Assembly: GCA_015490805.1 (NCBI GenBank)
Contig: WFXC01000014.1
Span: forward strand, 116,812-180,811
Direction of reading: 5' to 3'
DNA: 64,000 bases
DNA from: Candidatus Kapaibacterium sp.
GTDB lineage: Bacteria; Bacteroidota; Ignavibacteria; Kapaibacteriales; WFXC01
Shown: piece after piece, positions 47,377 to 56,306 of the stretch
How the letters are laid out: every line of letters starts with the position of its first letter
Numbering within the stretch: position 1 is the first letter of the stretch
Position numbers and translations under genes: made by a program
Notes under the pieces: model-generated
What the model saw: the letters and a program-made list of their open reading frames with translations, nothing else
Told to the model about the DNA's origin: nothing
The model's database searches: none

Positions 47377-48306
47377 TCAGTAATACCACAGAAAGCGGGA
47401 GTAGTCGGGCGGGCGTTTTTCCAGAAATGCGTCTCTGCCTTCGCGCGCCTCTTCGGTCATATAGCCCAGGCGGGTGGCTTCACCGGCGAACAACTGCTGT
47501 CCTACCAGCCCATCGTCAACCAGATTAAAGGCATATTTGAGCATACGGATCGCCATCGGACTTTTTGCATTGATCGCTGCTGCCCATTCCAGGGCAACTT
47601 CTTCCAGTTGCTCGTGCGGCACGACCGCATTCACCATCCCCATCTCATACGCTTCCTGCGCCGTGTAGGTTTTGCCGATGAAAAATATTTCCCGCGCACG
47701 CTTCTGCCCAACAATACGGGCTAAATACGCCGATCCGTACCCTGCATCGAAGCTGGCAACATCTGGATCCGTTTGCTTGAACAACGCATGCTCGGCGCTG
47801 GCAATCGTTAGATCGCAAACGACGTGCAAGCTATGCCCACCGCCGACAGCCCATCCGGGGACAACGGCAATGACAACCTTGGGCATAAAGCGGATCAACC
47901 GCTGCACCTCCAGAATGTGGAGGCGCCCCATTCGCGCCCGTGCCGCTGGATTCTCTGCGCTCCCTTCGTATTCGTATCCCGATGCTCCTCGGACCCGCTG
48001 GTCACCACCGGAAGAAAATGCCCACTTCCCGTGCTTTTTCGACGGACCGTTACCGGTCAGCAAAACACATCCGACATCCGGCGTCTGCCGCGCGTGATCC
48101 AGTGCCGTGTACAGCTCGTCTACCGTCTGAGGACGAAAAGCATTCAACACCTCAGGACGGTTAAAGGCAATGCGAACCGTACCGTGTTCTTTACACCGGT
48201 GATACGTGATGTCTTCGAACTGAAACTCCGAAACTTCTTCCCACCGCGCCGGGTCGAAAATTGCCGACACCTTTTGCGTCGCCATCGTCGTCTCATCCTC
48301 TCTCAT
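47377..48306 (-). CDS. menB: 1,4-dihydroxy-2-naphthoyl-CoA synthase
   Basis: 309 residues (ATG 48306; an ATG at 48285 is an alternative). A crotonase-fold enzyme that closes the second ring of menaquinone from o-succinylbenzoyl-CoA. Motifs: RIAFNRPEVLNAFRP, oxyanion-hole FSSGGDQRVRG, VVPGWAVGGGHSLHVVCDL, FKQTDPDVASFDAGYGS, and the C-terminal MTEEAREGRDAFLEKRPPDYSRF. The QTDPDV form has Asp where the E. coli enzyme has Gly (QTGPKV), so by known comparison this is the bicarbonate-independent type II. It starts directly after menH and is the last gene of menFDHB. Confidence 0.95.
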   Translation of the reverse strand: MREDETTMATQKVSAIFDPARWEEVSEFQFEDITYHRCKEHGTVRIAFNRPEVLNAFRPQTVDELYTALDHARQTPDVGCVLLTGNGPSKKHGKWAFSSGGDQRVRGASGYEYEGSAENPAARARMGRLHILEVQRLIRFMPKVVIAVVPGWAVGGGHSLHVVCDLTIASAEHALFKQTDPDVASFDAGYGSAYLARIVGQKRAREIFFIGKTYTAQEAYEMGMVNAVVPHEQLEEVALEWAAAINAKSPMAIRMLKYAFNLVDDGLVGQQLFAGEATRLGYMTEEAREGRDAFLEKRPPDYSRFLWYY

Positions 48307-49158
48307 TTATGAAACTCCCTGGTTGTTCAGCCAGCACACCTGTGACAAAAATTGTTCGACAAGTTGCGCAAAGCGCTCCGGTGCTTCAAAATGGATGGTA
48401 TGTCCAGCGCCGGGAACAATCTCGACCCGCACCGAAGCATTGTGCAAAGCCGCCACGCGCTGGGCGATAGCTACATACTTTGCGTCCTTCTCACCGGCAA
48501 GAAACAGCACCGGCAATGTCGTCGCTCCCAGCCACTGCCAATAGGAAGGCTGATGGGCAACGCTCAGCACTTTCAACGCTATTGCTAATTGCAAAGGATC
48601 GTTGTCACGGAATCGCCGTTCCATAAGCTGCTGGAACACTGGATGCTGGCGGAGAGAAGCAAAGAGTGGCTGGTCATACCACCGCTGCAGAAATTGATCG
48701 AAATCCTGAATGGTGAGCTCCAGCGCCCGTTCCAGATCCTGATGGTAGCGCTCCAGTCGTTCCAGTTCATCATCAATGCCCGGCAAAGCAGATTCCACGA
48801 TCAGCCCCCGCACCTGGTACTTCATCACCTCCGCTATTGCTATCGCCAACCGTCCCCCCATCGAATAGCCGAGCACCACTGGTGGTGGTATCGTTAAAGC
48901 ATTGAAAAGCCGGATCATTTCCTGTATCACGTTTTTCCAGGGGTTTTTTTCCAGATCACCCCGGGTTTTACCGTGTCCCGGCAAATCTACCGCAATGCAA
49001 CGGGTATGCTCCGACAACCGCTGCATCAGCGGGACCCAATCTTCTCCCGTTCCCATAAAACCGTGCAAACAGACCACGACACAGGAGGAATCCGGGGAAC
49101 CTGTCTCCCAAACGTTCCACTCAAACTCTTCAGTTTTAATCGTGCGTTGCTTTACCAT
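48307..49158 (-). CDS. menH: SHCHC synthase (alpha/beta hydrolase)
   Basis: 283 residues. It removes pyruvate from the MenD product SEPHCHC to give SHCHC. Motifs: CLHGFMGTGEDWVPLM (oxyanion hole), AVDLPGHGKTRG, nucleophile elbow GYSMGGRLA, Asp in LFLAGEKDAKY, and His in GAGHTIHFEAPERFAQL. Identity rests on fold motifs plus its place between menD and menB; MenH and related hydrolases are hard to tell apart otherwise. It overlaps the menD 3' end by 23 bp and abuts menB. Confidence 0.85.
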   Translation of the reverse strand: MVKQRTIKTEEFEWNVWETGSPDSSCVVVCLHGFMGTGEDWVPLMQRLSEHTRCIAVDLPGHGKTRGDLEKNPWKNVIQEMIRLFNALTIPPPVVLGYSMGGRLAIAIAEVMKYQVRGLIVESALPGIDDELERLERYHQDLERALELTIQDFDQFLQRWYDQPLFASLRQHPVFQQLMERRFRDNDPLQLAIALKVLSVAHQPSYWQWLGATTLPVLFLAGEKDAKYVAIAQRVAALHNASVRVEIVPGAGHTIHFEAPERFAQLVEQFLSQVCWLNNQGVS

Positions 49159-50860
49159 CGTTATCCTGCTGCCCTAACTGCTTTAGTGTCTCATACCACC
49201 GTATGCTTGCATCAGGATCAATTTTCACATCCAGTAGCACCGACCGCTTCGCCTGCATCACTGCTGGAAGTTGCTGTTCCAGTGCCGCCAGATTATCAAC
49301 CGATCTGTAGGCTAACCCGAAAAGATGGGCAACATCGGCAAAGTCGTACGAGTGCGGTGCGACAAACAGGGTAATCTCGGTACGATCAACTGGAGGAATA
49401 ACCCGCGTAAAAATCTGCCCACCGCCGTTGTTCAGCACCACAACCACCATCGGATGCGGTAGCTGCGTAAGGAAGTGAAAACCATTCAGATCGTACAAAG
49501 CGCTAAGATCGCCAATGATAGCAACCGCTCGCTTTCCCGGTGTCAGTGCAGCCCCTGCGCCGGTTGACACGAGCCCATCAATTCCGCTGGTTCCCCGATT
49601 GCTCACGATCACTGGTTGTCCCACTGACTGCTCAACGAAGCTATCAGCATCCCGAACCGCGATGCTATTGCCCAGCAAAAGGATTTTCTCCTCCAGTGGC
49701 TGTCGAAAAACCGTACGGATTGCAGTTGCCTCCGTCAGCAAAGAATCTGACAATGCCCTTTTGAACGGTGCAATCACTTTCTGGATCCACTGCTGGCGTT
49801 CAGCAAACGACGGACGATCGGGGATGTTGAACGGCACGGCGGAAGTCTGTGGGATCCTGTAGTGCCGCATTCGCTGCAGCGCCGGATTGAACTCCATTGG
49901 TACAGATGCCAGATGAAGCATTTCTGCTGTGCGAGTTGTCAGCCACTGGAGTGTCCGCTTCGATGTCAGCCTGCCTCCGATCCACAGAATCCGATCCGGC
50001 TGCCATTGCCAGAGGGAAGGATGTAACAGAGCCAGATCGAACAACGGCAACTCGCGCCGCAGCTTTCCTCGCAACCCCGATGTAATATCCACAACTGCTG
50101 GTACCGGAAGCTGCCCGCACATTGCCCGCACCGCCGTTTGCTCAAACGGTGGTATGCCACCGATGATCACAACGGGATCCCGTGCTGTTGTCAACCAGTG
50201 TTCGATTTCCCGATGCACCGCCTGCCAATCAACGGGTGCATCCTGCCACTGCTGAAAAGCAGAAGGTTGGTTTCGCCACTGTTCAAATGCTGGCGAATTC
50301 AGCATCTGAAAAGGTACCGGCTGCAAATGCAGTGGCTCGCGGAATTGACAATTCAACTGCACCGGACCCGGCAATGGGAACTGGGCAGCTGCTACTGCCG
50401 TACTGACCAAATGCGCAATAGCAGCAGCATCTACCTGCGTATCCGCCGCTGGAATTGTCCCCTGCCACCGAACGACCGGTGTCAGAAACGCGTATTGATC
50501 GATCGTCTGATTCGCTGCCCGATGATGCAACTCCCACGGGCGATCGGCGGTCAGCAGAATCAGCGGGGTCGGATCGTAGCGAGCTTCCAGCGCAGCAGGG
50601 AGAAGATTTGCTACCGCCGTCCCGCTGGTGGTGACCACAACTGCTGGCTGCCCCGTCGCTTTTGCCGCTCCCAGCGCAAAGAAAGCAGCAGAGCGCTCAT
50701 CATAAGCAGAGACAACCGTCACATCCGATCGCTGCTGCAATACCCACAGCAGCGGCGCAGAGCGATTTCCCGGTGCAACCACAAAGAGGCTGACACCGTT
50801 CCGCACAAGCTCTTCAACGATCAACGTTGCAACCGCCCTGTTCGGATTCTCTACCTGCAT
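49136..50860 (-). CDS. menD: SEPHCHC synthase (ThDP-dependent)
   Basis: 574 residues, typical MenD. It joins isochorismate and 2-oxoglutarate using thiamine diphosphate. Seen: VEELVRNGVSLFVVAPGNRSAPLLW (N-terminal ThDP-binding, with SPGSRS read as APGNRS), TTSGTAVANLLPAALEARY, LTADRPWELHHRAANQTIDQ, GPVQLNCQFREPL, NRGTSGIDGLVSTGAGAAL, the GDLSALYDLNGFHFL metal-binding segment and NNGGGQIF. Ser-to-Ala and Ser-to-Asn in APGNRS are mild deviations. It starts 3 bp after menF and overlaps menH. Confidence 0.95.
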   Translation of the reverse strand: MQVENPNRAVATLIVEELVRNGVSLFVVAPGNRSAPLLWVLQQRSDVTVVSAYDERSAAFFALGAAKATGQPAVVVTTSGTAVANLLPAALEARYDPTPLILLTADRPWELHHRAANQTIDQYAFLTPVVRWQGTIPAADTQVDAAAIAHLVSTAVAAAQFPLPGPVQLNCQFREPLHLQPVPFQMLNSPAFEQWRNQPSAFQQWQDAPVDWQAVHREIEHWLTTARDPVVIIGGIPPFEQTAVRAMCGQLPVPAVVDITSGLRGKLRRELPLFDLALLHPSLWQWQPDRILWIGGRLTSKRTLQWLTTRTAEMLHLASVPMEFNPALQRMRHYRIPQTSAVPFNIPDRPSFAERQQWIQKVIAPFKRALSDSLLTEATAIRTVFRQPLEEKILLLGNSIAVRDADSFVEQSVGQPVIVSNRGTSGIDGLVSTGAGAALTPGKRAVAIIGDLSALYDLNGFHFLTQLPHPMVVVVLNNGGGQIFTRVIPPVDRTEITLFVAPHSYDFADVAHLFGLAYRSVDNLAALEQQLPAVMQAKRSVLLDVKIDPDASIRWYETLKQLGQQDNDGKATHD

Positions 50861-50863
50861 TGG

Positions 50864-52228
50864 TTACTCCGAAGCGTGATCTATCCACGCAGCAAATGTC
50901 GCCAGTTTATGCTCCAGTTCCTGCCATTCCAGATCCGGATCGGATGTCAGCACCAATCCAGCACCGGTATAGAACACACCGATGCGTCCCATCAACAGAA
51001 ACGAACGAATCGCCACGGCAATCTCACTCTGCCCAGCGGTTATCCAGCCAACAGGTGCTGCATACCAGCCGCGGGAGTAGGGTTCAAGCTGCCGAATCAG
51101 TGCCAGCGCTGCCTGCCGGGGTGTTCCACCAACTGCTGGCGTTGGATGGAGGACATCGATCAAATTGAAATCATCGATTTCCGGTTTCAAAACTGCTGTG
51201 ACCGGTGTTTGCAAATGGTACAGATGCGGCAACGACAGCAGTGTCGTTTCCCCAATCGTTAAGCGTTCACTGAAACGGTGCAGAGCCTGTCGCAATGCTG
51301 CAACAACGTAAGCGTGCTCCTGCTGATCCTTACGACTGGAAAGCAATTCATTGCGGACTCGCTGATCGCTGACCGGATCGCGGTGACGGCGGCGAGTGCC
51401 TGCGATCGCCCGCGTCCAGAGCTGCCTGCCAGTGCGCACAAACAAATGTTCCGGGGTAGCACCACAGAATGCGGCCGTCGGCGCCGGCTGGAAACAAAAA
51501 ACAACAGCAGCAGGAAACCGCATCCGAAGGTGCTGAAGCAGTCCTGCGGGTCGAGGCGTCTGAGCAAACTCCACCATCGTCTGCCGTGAAAGCACCACTT
51601 TGTGCACCCTTCCCTGCGCGATTGCCTGTCGAACAGCGAGCACCCGCTGTCGCCATCCGGACGCATTCGGCTGGTGGCATACCACCGTCGCTGTCGGCAT
51701 AGCTGGCGGATGATCCCCTCTGATGCGCTGCCACTGCGTGAAAAATTGCAGCAAATCTTGATAAGCGAAGCGGTCTTGCTTCGAAAAGACAAACCGCAGC
51801 CGCAACCCATTGGGAGCTTGAAATACAAGGAATTGCGGAATAAACCACCGCTGTGTACCAAAATCTTTCCACGGAAAATCCCGGCAACACTGCTGATCGA
51901 ATCCCATACCGCCGACCAGCATCAATTCGGGATACTGCCGCAGCAATGCGGGTAAGACCTGTTTTGCTTCTGGCGTTAAAGGCTGACGAAATTCCAGCAC
52001 TCTGCCCGCTGCCACAAACTGGCGTTGCGTTTTCGCACTACTCCAGAACAGCTTTGGATAAATTTCCAGCGCATCATACAGTGCCGGCAAAGGCGCCGGT
52101 GGAAGTGCAATTTCCAGAACATTCCATCGAGGAATGGGAACCTGCTGACCGGGTTGTCTATTCGATGTGCGATCTTTCCAACCACTCCGGATTTCCTCGG
52201 GAACAACTGCCCTTGCCGATAGCATCAT
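50864..52228 (-). CDS. menF: Isochorismate synthase
   Basis: 454 residues. It converts chorismate to isochorismate, the first menaquinone-specific step. The N-terminal ~190 residues are variable; the chorismate-binding core follows: GRVHKVVLSRQTMVEF (catalytic Lys), FQPAPTAAFCGATPEHLF, LWTRAIAGTRRRH, EHAYVVAALRQAL, VLHPTPAVGGTPRQAAL and GWYAAPVGWITAGQSEIAVAIRS. All expected active-site residues are present. ATG 52228 is the first of two adjacent Met codons. First gene of the menFDHB run. menC, menE and menA are not in the window. Confidence 0.93.
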   Translation of the reverse strand: MMLSARAVVPEEIRSGWKDRTSNRQPGQQVPIPRWNVLEIALPPAPLPALYDALEIYPKLFWSSAKTQRQFVAAGRVLEFRQPLTPEAKQVLPALLRQYPELMLVGGMGFDQQCCRDFPWKDFGTQRWFIPQFLVFQAPNGLRLRFVFSKQDRFAYQDLLQFFTQWQRIRGDHPPAMPTATVVCHQPNASGWRQRVLAVRQAIAQGRVHKVVLSRQTMVEFAQTPRPAGLLQHLRMRFPAAVVFCFQPAPTAAFCGATPEHLFVRTGRQLWTRAIAGTRRRHRDPVSDQRVRNELLSSRKDQQEHAYVVAALRQALHRFSERLTIGETTLLSLPHLYHLQTPVTAVLKPEIDDFNLIDVLHPTPAVGGTPRQAALALIRQLEPYSRGWYAAPVGWITAGQSEIAVAIRSFLLMGRIGVFYTGAGLVLTSDPDLEWQELEHKLATFAAWIDHASE

Positions 52229-52449
52229 TAACGCAACCCACTCTGCCCATTTTTAAAAATCCGCAATATACCGGTTTTCCTGCAATCCGGCGGCGCCGGA
52301 ACGCCAGCAAAGTGGGCTATGGCATAGCAGAAGCTCAAAGGAGAGGCTACCACCGTCCATCGACAGGCACACCCTTTTCCGTACGCACGATATCCTGATG
52401 AAATCCGGTGCTCCTAAGCCGGCTCCCTCCGCCAGCGCCCCCAATCACC

Positions 52450-52500
52450 GGGAGCACACGCTTCAGTGGTGCATTTCTGCCGGCTGAAGCCGGCGCTCCC
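52450..52500 (+). repeat. Structured repeat C1
   Basis: GGGAGC, a disturbed left hairpin (CACACGCTTCAGTGGTG), right hairpin GCCGGCTGAAGCCGGC perfect, GCTCCC. Confidence 0.85.
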
Positions 52501-52508
52501 AGTTCGCT

Positions 52509-52626
52509 GGGAGCGCACCCTTTAGGGTGCATTCTTTGCCGACTCAAGGGTGACGGGCAACGGACGGCAAGTATGTTGAACAAGCCCTTTAGGGTGCATT
52601 CCGTGCCAGCTGAAGCCGGCGCTCCC
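52509..52626 (+). repeat. Interrupted repeat pair C2/C3
   Basis: C2 (52509-52548) begins normally: GGGAGC, hairpin GCACCCTTTAGGGTGC, spacer, GCCGACTCAAG. It then stops in the middle of the right hairpin. After ~33 unrelated bases a second partial copy (C3, 52582-52626) resumes inside a left hairpin (GCCCTTTAGGGTGC) and ends with a nearly perfect right hairpin and GCTCCC. Confidence 0.75.
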
Positions 52627-52665
52627 AGTTCGGTGTTTCCAGCAGAGGACAGGTGCGAAAAACCT

Positions 52666-52698
52666 GCCCCTACAAATTTCCAGCGAACCCGTAGGGGC
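52666..52698. repeat. Broken GTAGGGGC palindrome
   Basis: GCCCCTAC (52666-52673) and GTAGGGGC (52691-52698) are inverted around a 17-nt loop; an outer ACCT/AGGT pair extends it less regularly. Same family as 47261-47288. Confidence 0.65.
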
Positions 52699-52789
52699 TG
52701 ACCTGCGTGTCCATCCGCTTTCTACACCCGCAGGAACGCACAATAGCCCCCATCGGGCGAAGCACCGCTTCGCTCCTACACATTTATCA

Positions 52790-52846
52790 GAAACACACGC
52801 CTCAGCGTGCATCCTCTACCCTGTGCCGACGAAAGCCGATGATTCC
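52790..52846 (+). repeat. Decayed structured repeat C5
   Basis: Left hairpin CACACGCCTCAGCGTG keeps most pairing; the right hairpin (GCCGACGAAAGCCGAT) and both outer arms are degraded. Confidence 0.6.
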
Positions 52847-52853
52847 AACTGCC

Positions 52854-52903
52854 GGGAGTCCACACTTCAGTGTGCATTTTTGCCGACTACAGTCAGCGTT
52901 CCC
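52854..52903 (+). repeat. Structured repeat C6
   Basis: GGGAG and TCCC outer arms, left hairpin CACACTTCAGTGTG perfect, right hairpin GCCGACTACAGTCAGC with one mismatch. Confidence 0.8.
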
Positions 52904-52909
52904 ATTAAC

Positions 52910-52933
52910 GTGCCAGCGAAAGTCGGCGCTCCC
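52910..52933 (+). repeat. Half repeat C7 (right arm only)
   Basis: GCCAGCGAAAGTCGGC then GCTCCC; the left arm is missing, as in B5. Confidence 0.7.
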
Positions 52934-52999
52934 GACACCCTGCGGTGTGCAGCAGGCGCACCTACGACGGTGCGCCCCTGCAACTTTTCTCCGGAAAAC

Positions 53000-53839
53000 T
53001 TAGATGTACAGCGAAGAGTTGAACGACGGACGGTGTTTCTTGACAATCGGATGTTCTTCGCCCAGCAGCCCAAAGATAGCCAGGCAGGCAATGCGGGCAC
53101 TATCTTCGTTATAGTACCGATTTTCCCGAATCGCCTCGATGAATTTTTCCAGTGCTTTGTCGTAATCGTGTTGCTGCAGCGCCTGAATGGCTTCCAGATA
53201 CAGCTCTTTGACCGGATCATCCGGTAATTCCTCAGGATTGGCGGCAGCAGCATAGAGATCAGCAAATGTCCGGATCGCTTCCGCATACGGATACAGTGGA
53301 GAGTCGATGTCGATATCTGCCACCAGTTCCTTGGCTGCCTGCGGCTCCGTTTCCAGTTGCTCAAAAGCGTGGAAAATTTTTATTGCCGGATGTTCTGGCG
53401 TTTCCTTCTCCACTTCTTCGGCCGCCTTTTTAGCTTCCTCTTTCTTCCCCCCCATCCACAGGGACAGCGCATTCCGCACTGCTTCAGTCGTCGGATCGGG
53501 AATGGCACTGTCCAGCCACTGGCGAATCAGGGGTTCCGGCAAAGCGCCGACAAATTCATCCACCACTTCACCATTGACAAACAACTTGACCGTCGGAATT
53601 CCCCGAATCCCATACTCCATTGCGACATCCTGATGAATATCCGTATTGACCTTGACCAACTTCCACCGATCTTGCTGCTCCTCCGCCAGGCGCTCTAACA
53701 CCGGACCAATAATGCGGCAGGGTCCACACCACGGCGCCCAGAAGTCCACAACGACCGGCTTTTCATAACTGGCTTCCAGCACATCTTTCTGGAAATCCTT
53801 CACTTCGTACTTCGAATCTTCCGCTGTCAAATGGAACAT
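53000..53839 (-). CDS. Thioredoxin-TPR chaperone (CnoX/YbbN-like)
   Basis: 279 residues from ATG 53839 (GGGAG ~8 nt upstream; the frame is open to 53887). N-terminal thioredoxin domain (~15-110) with VVVDFWAPWCGPCRIIGPVLE and the cis-Pro segment GIRGIPTVKLFVNGE. A C-terminal helical TPR region (~120-279; ALSLWMGGKKEEAKKAAEEVE, LEAIQALQQHDYDKALEKFIEAI). This is the CnoX/YbbN layout: a chaperone that holds substrates. The intact CGPC active site means it should be redox active, unlike E. coli CnoX (SXXC). It is divergent from paaA across ~230 bp; repeat block C lies just past its stop. Confidence 0.88.
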   Translation of the reverse strand: MFHLTAEDSKYEVKDFQKDVLEASYEKPVVVDFWAPWCGPCRIIGPVLERLAEEQQDRWKLVKVNTDIHQDVAMEYGIRGIPTVKLFVNGEVVDEFVGALPEPLIRQWLDSAIPDPTTEAVRNALSLWMGGKKEEAKKAAEEVEKETPEHPAIKIFHAFEQLETEPQAAKELVADIDIDSPLYPYAEAIRTFADLYAAAANPEELPDDPVKELYLEAIQALQQHDYDKALEKFIEAIRENRYYNEDSARIACLAIFGLLGEEHPIVKKHRPSFNSSLYI

Positions 53840-54069
53840 TGACTTTTCTCCCTTTTTGTACCACTTGCTTTGCATCCCCTTTAACAAAGGGCAAAGAACG
53901 GAAAGGAATGCAAAAGTATTTGCAACATTGTCACAAAATCCAGCTTATGGTTGCCTTCCCCGCCGTCCCGGCAGGCTGAGGAGAAAAGAGCGGTTGCGGT
54001 GTAAAATCGACAGCAGGGAAAAGCGTCAAACAAAAAGTTAAAGGACAGGTAAACAAAAAGGGCAGCGCA

Positions 54070-55056
54070 ATGTATGGTGGCGGCTACATTCCCGGATCTG
54101 CCAGCCCACAGGAAACACCGAAAGAAGATCCTGAAAAGTTAGCGGAATTCGAAGAAAAAATTAACCGTGGGGAAAAAATTGAACCTCACGATTGGATGCC
54201 GTACGAATACCGCCGGCAGCTTATCCGAATGATCGAGCAGCATGCTCATTCGGAAATTATCGGTGCCCTTCCGGAAGGAACGTGGATCACGCGTGCGCCG
54301 GGTTTCAAACGGAAATTAGCCCTGATGGCAAAGGTGCAGGACGAAGTTGGACACGCACAGTTGCTGTACAGTGCCGCTGAAACCTTAGGCAAATCGCGGG
54401 AGCAGATGATCAATGACCTGCTCAGCGGCAAATCGAAGTACTCGAATGTTTTCAATTACCCTGCAAAAACCTGGGCAGATGCGGCGATCATTGCCTGGCT
54501 CGTCGATGCCGGTGCCATTATCAACCAAACCACGAACTCCAAAGGATCGTACGGTCCCTACTGCCGGGCGCTGGAGCGCATCTGCTGGGAAGAATCCTTC
54601 CACCTCCGCTATGGCTATGATACCGTCGTTGCGCTGGCAACCGGAACCAAAAAGCAGCGACAGATGGTACAGGATGCTTTGAATCGCTGGTGGCGACCCA
54701 TTATGCACTTTTTCGGACCTCCTGATAAAATCTCTGTCCATACGGAAAAGCTGGTACGCTGGAAAGTGAAGCTGGCAACCAATGATGAAATGCGCCAGCA
54801 GTTTCTCAATATGTACGTTCCGAAAATTCGCGAACTGGAGTTGGAAATTCCCGATCCCATTTTGCATAAAGACCCCGAAACGGGGAAGTGGGTGTATTCC
54901 GATCCCGATTGGGATGAATTCTTCCGGGTCATCAACGGCAATGGTCCGTGCAATAAAGAGCGCCTGGCTGTCCGCAAAAAAGCAGAAATGATGGGACAGT
55001 GGGTGCGGCGAGCACTGCATAATCCACGACAACAGTACGTTACTCCACTGGCATAG
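54070..55056 (+). CDS. paaA: Phenylacetyl-CoA epoxidase subunit A
   Basis: 328 residues. The catalytic di-iron subunit of the PaaABCE monooxygenase, which epoxidises phenylacetyl-CoA. Visible ligand motifs: an early Glu ([12 protein letters not shown]), [17 protein letters not shown] (ExxH), and [16 protein letters not shown] (second ExxH) plus a Glu/Asp in between ([13 protein letters not shown]). The CoA-binding [11 protein letters not shown] and [15 protein letters not shown] segments are typical. AAGGGC is just upstream of the ATG. First gene of paaABCD. A decomposing-aromatics role is inferred from the whole set. Confidence 0.95.
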   Translation: MYGGGYIPGSASPQETPKEDPEKLAEFEEKINRGEKIEPHDWMPYEYRRQLIRMIEQHAHSEIIGALPEGTWITRAPGFKRKLALMAKVQDEVGHAQLLYSAAETLGKSREQMINDLLSGKSKYSNVFNYPAKTWADAAIIAWLVDAGAIINQTTNSKGSYGPYCRALERICWEESFHLRYGYDTVVALATGTKKQRQMVQDALNRWWRPIMHFFGPPDKISVHTEKLVRWKVKLATNDEMRQQFLNMYVPKIRELELEIPDPILHKDPETGKWVYSDPDWDEFFRVINGNGPCNKERLAVRKKAEMMGQWVRRALHNPRQQYVTPLA

Positions 55057-55144
55057 GGTGAGAACTGAGAGTAAGTAGCTAACGCTTTGAGAATCCGAGG
55101 AAAAAGAGAACTTTATCGGAAAGTTGGATAAAGCTGGAGCTGCA

Positions 55145-55564
55145 ATGAGTGATTTCATCCAATCCTTAGATCCCCGTATCGTTCGTTTGCAGGTACGCGA
55201 AGATCAGCCCTTTGAGCCCAAGGAAGCAGGGGATCAGTGGGAAACGTACGAGGTTTTTCATCAGGCAAAAACGGGCGCCCGCTTAATTCACGTTGGATCG
55301 CTCCACGCTCCATCGCCTGACTTAGCCTTAGTTTTCGCCAAAGAGCAGTATGGGCGGCGATCAACAACAACCGATATGTGGGTTGTCCGCACCGCTGATA
55401 TTTTTACCCTTCACCGACAGGATATCGACATATTTGAAACGGCACAGGAAAAGCTCCACCGGGAGCCGCAAGGGTATATGGAAGTGCGCAAATACATCGA
55501 AGAATTCAAAAAGCGGCAACAACAGGAAGGAACCAGCGATGGATCCGAAGCAGGAAGCCATTAA
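55145..55564 (+). CDS. paaB: Phenylacetyl-CoA epoxidase subunit B
   Basis: 139 residues from ATG 55145 (GGAG upstream; an in-frame ATG at 55124 adds seven atypical residues). PaaB is the small structural subunit: WETYEVFHQAKTGARLIHVGSLHAPSPDLALVFAKEQYGRR (blocks YEVFHQAKTG, HVGSLHAPSPDLAL, AKEQYGRR) and a MWVVRTADI motif. The C-terminal ~45 residues are helical and rich in Lys, Glu and Gln, longer than in E. coli PaaB. It lies 88 bp after paaA, a wider gap than the rest of the operon, and overlaps paaC by 26 bp. Confidence 0.93.
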   Translation: MSDFIQSLDPRIVRLQVREDQPFEPKEAGDQWETYEVFHQAKTGARLIHVGSLHAPSPDLALVFAKEQYGRRSTTTDMWVVRTADIFTLHRQDIDIFETAQEKLHREPQGYMEVRKYIEEFKKRQQQEGTSDGSEAGSH

Positions 55565-56306
55565 AGAACTGTTGATCAAAATGGCGGATGACCAGTTGAT
55601 CATCGGTCATCGCCACTCTGAGTGGATCGGGTTAGGACCAATTCTGGAAGAAGACATCGCTTTAGCCTCCATTGCCCAGGACAAAGTGGGACAATCCTAC
55701 ACGCTCTTTCAATTGCTCCACGACCAGTTTGGCACAGCAGATCCTGATACTATGGGATTTCTCCGTGCGGAGAACGAATACCGGTGCTGCCATCTGGTGG
55801 AATATCCCAACGGAGAATACGACTTCAGCCTCATCCGCCATTTTCTCTTCGACCACGCCGAATACCACCGTTTCGATATGCTTCAGGGATCGACATTTGA
55901 ACCGATCCGCGGGATTGCCCGCAAATTCAAGAGCGAAATCAAGTACCACATCCTCCACGCTGATGTATGGGTGCGCCGACTGGGAACCGGAACGGAAGAA
56001 AGTCACCAGCGAATGCAGGCGGCACTCGAAACCGCTTTTCCCTTAGCACTTGGCATCTTTGAACCCTCACCATATGAACAGGTGCTGATTGAGGAAAATA
56101 TTTTCCCCGGAGAAGATGCGTTACGCCAGCGATGGCTTGAAACAATTCAACCGATTCTGGAAGAAGCATCGCTGCAAATGCCGGATCCTTCGTCGGTAGA
56201 ACCAGCTTACGGAGGACGGCGCGGCTACCATACGGAGCACCTGGCTCCGCTATTGGAAGAAATGTCCTGGACCCTGCGGTATGATCCGGAAGCAGAGCGA
56301 TGGTAA
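55539..56306 (+). CDS. paaC: Phenylacetyl-CoA epoxidase subunit C
   Basis: 255 residues from ATG 55539, preceded by AGGAAGG at good spacing inside the end of paaB. The non-catalytic ferritin-like partner of PaaA. Motifs: LLIKMADDQLIIGHRHSEWIGLGPILEEDIALASIAQDKVGQSYTLF (blocks LGHRxSEW-like IGHRHSEWIG, ALASIAQDKVGQS), where the iron-ligand ExxH of PaaA is DKVGQ, so no metal site is expected. The DHAEYHRFDML and HADVWVRRLGTGTEES segments and YHTEHLAPLLEEM end are family-typical. It ends 7 bp inside paaD. Confidence 0.94.
   Translation: MDPKQEAIKELLIKMADDQLIIGHRHSEWIGLGPILEEDIALASIAQDKVGQSYTLFQLLHDQFGTADPDTMGFLRAENEYRCCHLVEYPNGEYDFSLIRHFLFDHAEYHRFDMLQGSTFEPIRGIARKFKSEIKYHILHADVWVRRLGTGTEESHQRMQAALETAFPLALGIFEPSPYEQVLIEENIFPGEDALRQRWLETIQPILEEASLQMPDPSSVEPAYGGRRGYHTEHLAPLLEEMSWTLRYDPEAERW

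Larger units (their letters stand above)
52229..52999. other. Non-coding stretch with repeat block C
   Basis: 771 bp. The first ~220 bp should hold the menF promoter, but no clear element is seen. From 52450 the stretch holds full, interrupted and half copies of the structured repeat and pieces of the GTAGGGGC palindrome. No credible gene. Confidence 0.7.

Noticed and set aside
50138..51262. 374-codon open frame on + opposite menD/menF
   Set aside because: Antisense shadow of two intact menaquinone genes; rich in Arg, Cys and Gln with no domain pattern.
44667..52933. Repeat blocks as CRISPR arrays
   Set aside because: Units are self-complementary over their whole length, spacing is irregular, half units occur, and no cas genes are near.
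53911..53918. TACTTTTG (- strand) as a promoter of the thioredoxin-TPR gene
   Set aside because: Fits TAnnTTTG, but the nearest TTTG is only 15 nt upstream instead of about 19, so it was not listed.
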